The notes under the pieces: generated by a model | The model's input: only the letters and a program-made list of their open reading frames with translations | What the model was told of the DNA's origin: nothing | Database searches by the model: none | Translations under genes and position numbers: made by a program | In this document: positions 59,527-64,000 of the stretch, piece by piece | Layout of the letters: each line of letters opens with the position of its first letter | How positions within the stretch are numbered: the first letter of the stretch is position 1 | From: Gymnogyps californianus | Taxonomy: Eukaryota > Chordata > Aves > Accipitriformes > Cathartidae | Assembly: GCF_018139145.2 (NCBI RefSeq) | Contig: NC_059478.1 | Span: 17,715,001 to 17,779,000 of the forward strand | Direction: 5' to 3' | DNA: 64,000 nt

Positions 59527-62500
59527 CTGGGGGGAAAAAAAAAAAGAAAAAGAAATAGTATTCAGTGAAGATATCTAGATTTAATGCTGTTTACATGTTC
59601 ACTTCTGTTTGTAGAGTGTCAATACTGTAGTCACAGGCATACCTTCATGGTTTAACCAAGACACATTTGTGTTACAGTGCATAATTGGATGTCCTGGACC
59701 ACTACAGTCTAGGAATACATCCTCTGCCTTCCCCTCTCCACAGATGGAGTCCTATAGAAGAGGTTTAACCTAAGAAGCAGCTTTACAGCACACACTGCAA
59801 GTCTCACTTAGCACACAGCAATAGCTACGTATTACCTTCCTCATGCATCTCAGCCAAGTCACCACACAGAAGTCCTACAACTGCCAATAAAATGTTTTAG
59901 CATGTGTATTTTGAAACAGTGCTTTTCAAGTTTGTGTATGTTCACAACAGTATTTTCTGCCACTGTGCATCAGCTTTGTTATGTACCAGAGGACTATAAA
60001 AGGTTCATTCCCCTCAAACAGTTTTTGATCATTTAAAGACTACTGCAAGGAACAACCATGGTAATTTGTCTTTAGCCAGTGCAGTGTTGCTGTGCTGCAG
60101 CAGAACATGCAGGTACTTCGGAATGGCAGAGGCTGTGTTTTGGGGTGCGTAAGACCAGCACTAAGCTAGGCAAGACCATCGCCAAGCATGATTACAGAAG
60201 TTCCAGTCCTTGCCCACCTTCTTAGCTCATCGAGTTACACTCAATCAAGAGTCTCACTTTCTTCTCCCCGTTAAGACAAAAAAGCACCATATTTTCTCAT
60301 TCTAACGTTAGTTCCTTGGTTTACCAATGTAACAGTTTCTTTTAGTGCATTCATTTGATCAAGCTATACTTATTCCATTCTCAATTTATCCTGCGTTCTG
60401 CTAAAAAAAAAAATCTGATAGCATGCTTTTCATCAAGGTATAAAGTATTTAATGAGTTTCAGAAAAGGTCATAATAAGCTAGATAGATACTATTCTAGTA
60501 GTGTGCTGATAACATTAGCTATGCCCCACTCTTACAACAACTGTAACATCCCATGTCACACATCTTACATTTTCATCTTTGTTCTTTATTTCAGCATTCA
60601 AAAGCATGCCTGTTCTCAAACAGCTCTTGAAGCTAAAGAGCTGTTCTGATTTCTCCCCCATGTGTTCAGTCTAGTCATTTACAGAATGCAGATGTCTTTC
60701 ATTGAACAGTACTGCCATCAAGGTAAAAGTTTTCTTTTTTCTTTAATAAGGAAAATGTATCAAACTTGAGTTAATACCAGGAGCAGTTCTGGGCTATGAG
60801 CCAGCCTACCTACGTAGACACTACATCAGTAATAAATTTAGTACAAGATCAGATTGTTTTGAGGTCCACAGTAAAGCAAGTATCAAAACTACTGTTATTT
60901 TTCAGATTTCACTTGAGAGGACAGTTTTAATAGTTTAGGCATGAAGTTTTAGTTTCAAGTCATATAAATAACAAGCTGTGTTAATTTGAAATTGGAGAAT
61001 AATCATCTTCTGTCACCTGTGTCTTCTGATGAAACCAAATCTAGCACTTACTCTAAAGCAAATTTCAAAAAACCCAAAGGGAACCTAGTTTTCCTGGAAT
61101 AAGATACGCAACTGCCAGGGTACAGTATGTGCAAAACAGCTTGCATTCTACAGACAGAGAAGATAGAGTCTGCCTTGTGCTTGACAGCGTGCTAACTCTG
61201 AAGTTAGGCATTTCTCTGTTGCCTGCTTTTGCAAAGCTAGTTGATATAGTGGTAGATACTGGAGTGTGCTGCAGAAGGGAACTTGGTCTCTTTTTTAATT
61301 CAGAAGTGAATTCACGATCTAATTTTTTTCCCCACTGTTCCCACTCTTTCCTTCCAGAGGGGCTTAGAAACACCATAACTCACAATACCTCCTCTTAAAA
61401 TACTGAAGTCCCAGCTACCTCCTTACAGAAAAGTTAACAGTTTTAAACTATTAGCTATATATCATTTTGGTCTCAGGTGCTGAGGCACTAACAACATAGC
61501 ACAAAATGTGTTGCATTTTTGTGGTTGTCAGTCTTGCAGCAACTTATTTTCTCCTAGGGAGAGGGTGGTATCAGACTAACCTGCTTTTTTTGACCACTCA
61601 TTCTATACCTTCAGTTGGAGATGTCCATAGCTACCCAGAGAGAACCCAGCCAGCTGGGATATATTGAGAACAGCCTTACTGGCTTTGTCCTTCCAGTCAG
61701 TGCAGAGCCCTGTGGGCCTCCTAGCACAAGCCAGCGGCAAGCTCACCAGACACCTTCTGTTGATGCAGTACCACAGTTAAGGCATCCATATCACTCTCCC
61801 TCTGTGCATGCAACATCCATTTGTTTCCTAGAGTTTGCTGCACACATTTAGAATTCGCATGCCTTGGAAAACAGCAACACCTGCCTAATATGCAAAGGGA
61901 ATGCAAATATAATTTTTATTACCAAGTACACAATCTCAGGCTTTGCATGTCTTTTATTGAGATGGAGACACACAAGCAGGTAGCAGTATCCAAAACAAGA
62001 AAGGACCAGAACTTAACAGGAAGTTTTATGCTGAACTTAGAGTCTGGAAGGCCAAGTAAATTCCAAATATTGAGTTGTCTTGTGTACTCCAGCAAGAGGG
62101 TGAGGAAAGGAAGGAGGAGAGCACAAAGATGAAGGGAATAACAGCCACAGAAGCTGCAATTTCCTCATCCTTTCCAGCACTACAGACATAGAAGGATTTT
62201 ATAACAACATGCACAAACAACTAAGTGGTATCCCTCCATTCTTTCCACCCCAATATATGTTTCGTATTTAAAGGAATATACACTCCCACCCCCAAACAAC
62301 ATATAGCTGCATCCAGTCCCAAGAGCAGCTGCTTTGAATATAAACCATTTCTACTGCTATATGGCATTTCTTCCACCAGCAAGAGCTTACAATAGAAGTT
62401 AAAACAAGCCAAAAAAGCTGAAAAACTTAAGTTGAACTCCATATATATTACACCTTAGATAAGAAGAGTGCATATAGTTTGCACCACCACACATCATGCT

Positions 62501-64000
62501 AAATGCTAACCTTTTCACCAATGTGTATATCTCAGAATGGAAAAATCCAGACACATGCAGGATCTGCCTCTCCTGTAACTGGTCAGTATTAGGAGAACTG
62601 GGAAAAGTTCTGAGGCAGTTTTAAGAACCGCACAACCCAGCCAAGTCCATCATCCACTCTTTTAGTCTATTAGGCCACACTATCATTTTCCCCTGATTCT
62701 TTCTGCCAAAAACCACATTATGTGATATAAAGTGCAAATTGTTCACCTTCCCCATCTGAAGCACAGAGGCTAGAAATTGAAGACAGGAAGGGAAAGACTA
62801 CAGTTTGAACTTAAAAAAATCCCATCATAAAAAGCAGATAAATAACATTTAATACTGAAATAAGAACACAAAATAACATCTAATTTCTTGAACATTGTAT
62901 AAATTAGCACAGTAGAGTCTTGAAGGAAGCTCAAACTTGGCATCAAGAATGCCCAAGAAGACCAGGAGATTGAAGTTTTGTGTACATAACACAGTGTCTT
63001 GGGCCTAGATGCCTAGCTTTTAAAACCTTAGTTTAGGCTGTAGAAACTAACTTCCATGCCAACAAAAGAGCTAAGACTGCATCTTCTAAAGGACAAACAA
63101 GGGTTTATGTTTTGGTCAATCCCTCCTTTACTACCTCCTCCTCCCCTTCTCCCTAGTCACATAGCACTCTTCTCTAGCTTAAAATAAAACCCAAATTTGT
63201 ATACTGAAGCAGAAGTGCGATCAGATTCCAGCCAGCTAGATTGTTTGATATTTCTCAAAGCACCCCTTCCCAGCCCCATGTGTCCTTGAGCTGCTGAGGC
63301 AGGTCCCAAAGGTCAAGCAATCTCAAAAGAGAAGCCTTGAGTGTTTCCTTAAGGCCCAGTCTGAAGTTTTTCACTGACCTAATAGAGGTATGTTTTTTAG
63401 TTTAAGAGTAAAAAGCAAATAGCTCACATGAATTACATCACTAGAGAAGTCAAGGCTTTTGTCAAAGCAACACATCTTGTGAGATTCAAATTTTTTTTTT
63501 TTTAAAGATTGTTTGCTATCGCTGATAGCTCTCTAAAAGCGTGCATTAGCTAGCCTACTGAAAAGGCAGCTATTTCCCCTTGTTTTAGCTCAGCATTATG
63601 GCTACCAGCCTAGAACCTGTGTATATCATCCTACTAGTCAGGAACAGCAGCTCAGAGAAATATTGGCATACTACATACAGAACAGAAGCATATAGTCTAC
63701 CAGACTCTACACACTAAGAGCATTTCCTTCTTCAAGGCCTTTTTAACAGGTTTTGTTTAGCTGATAGTCAATTATCATATAGAAATTTTATAAACAATAT
63801 TGAACCCCCCCCCAGGTGGATATATTAAGGCCATGCAGAGCACAGCCTTCATACTCCAAGTAGCACAATCTCTTCTTTCAGGACAGCTATCCCCATGCAG
63901 ATAGCCATAAAACAGCATTTCATTATTTTTAGGACCTCTCCTCGGATACATCAAACAAACATTAGTTGTAGAGACAAGCCATATAAATATTAGATCCTGA
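59527..64000 (-). other. BRDT 5' intron or upstream sequence
   Basis: The first coding exon begins at an acceptor, so a noncoding exon must lie to the right, either here or beyond the edge. No CpG island and no convincing promoter seen. AT-rich, no repeats classified, no gene recognised. Confidence 0.55.

Overview
This is vertebrate nuclear DNA, most likely from a bird. The evidence is intron-split genes with GT-AG junctions, two CpG-island promoters in an otherwise AT-rich background, a solo LTR of a type I recognise from bird genomes, and worn CR1-like retroposon tails. No bacterial, phage or organellar feature was seen.

Three genes lie head to tail, all on the minus strand, so they read right to left. 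BRDT, the testis-specific BET double-bromodomain protein, spans 59,473 to 34,543. All 19 coding exons could be traced with matching splice phases, giving 1,024 residues. EPHX4, an alpha/beta-hydrolase-fold epoxide hydrolase, spans 28,492 to 11,656 with seven coding exons and 367 residues. The first two coding exons of BTBD8, a BTB-domain protein, lie at 9,190 to 8,817, and the rest appears to run off the left edge. The order BRDT-EPHX4-BTBD8 in one orientation matches human 1p22.

Layout: 1-8,816 is the second intron of BTBD8 and carries a solo LTR with perfect target duplications. 8,750-9,740 is the BTBD8 CpG island. About 9,750-10,960 is a short intergenic gap. 10,960-28,492 is EPHX4, with its CpG island at 27,880-28,740. 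28,750-34,400 is intergenic and holds a nested hAT-type element inside a CR1 tail. 34,400-59,526 is BRDT. 59,527-64,000 is BRDT 5' intron or upstream DNA with no CpG island.

The genes are neighbours by descent and do not form a pathway: a meiotic chromatin reader, a probable membrane-anchored lipid-epoxide hydrolase, and an endocytic or vesicle-linked BTB protein. I found no new multi-gene system. The most interesting signal is in BRDT, where the acetyl-lysine pocket loop of the second bromodomain is rewritten at a short inverted repeat while the reading frame and splice sites stay intact.
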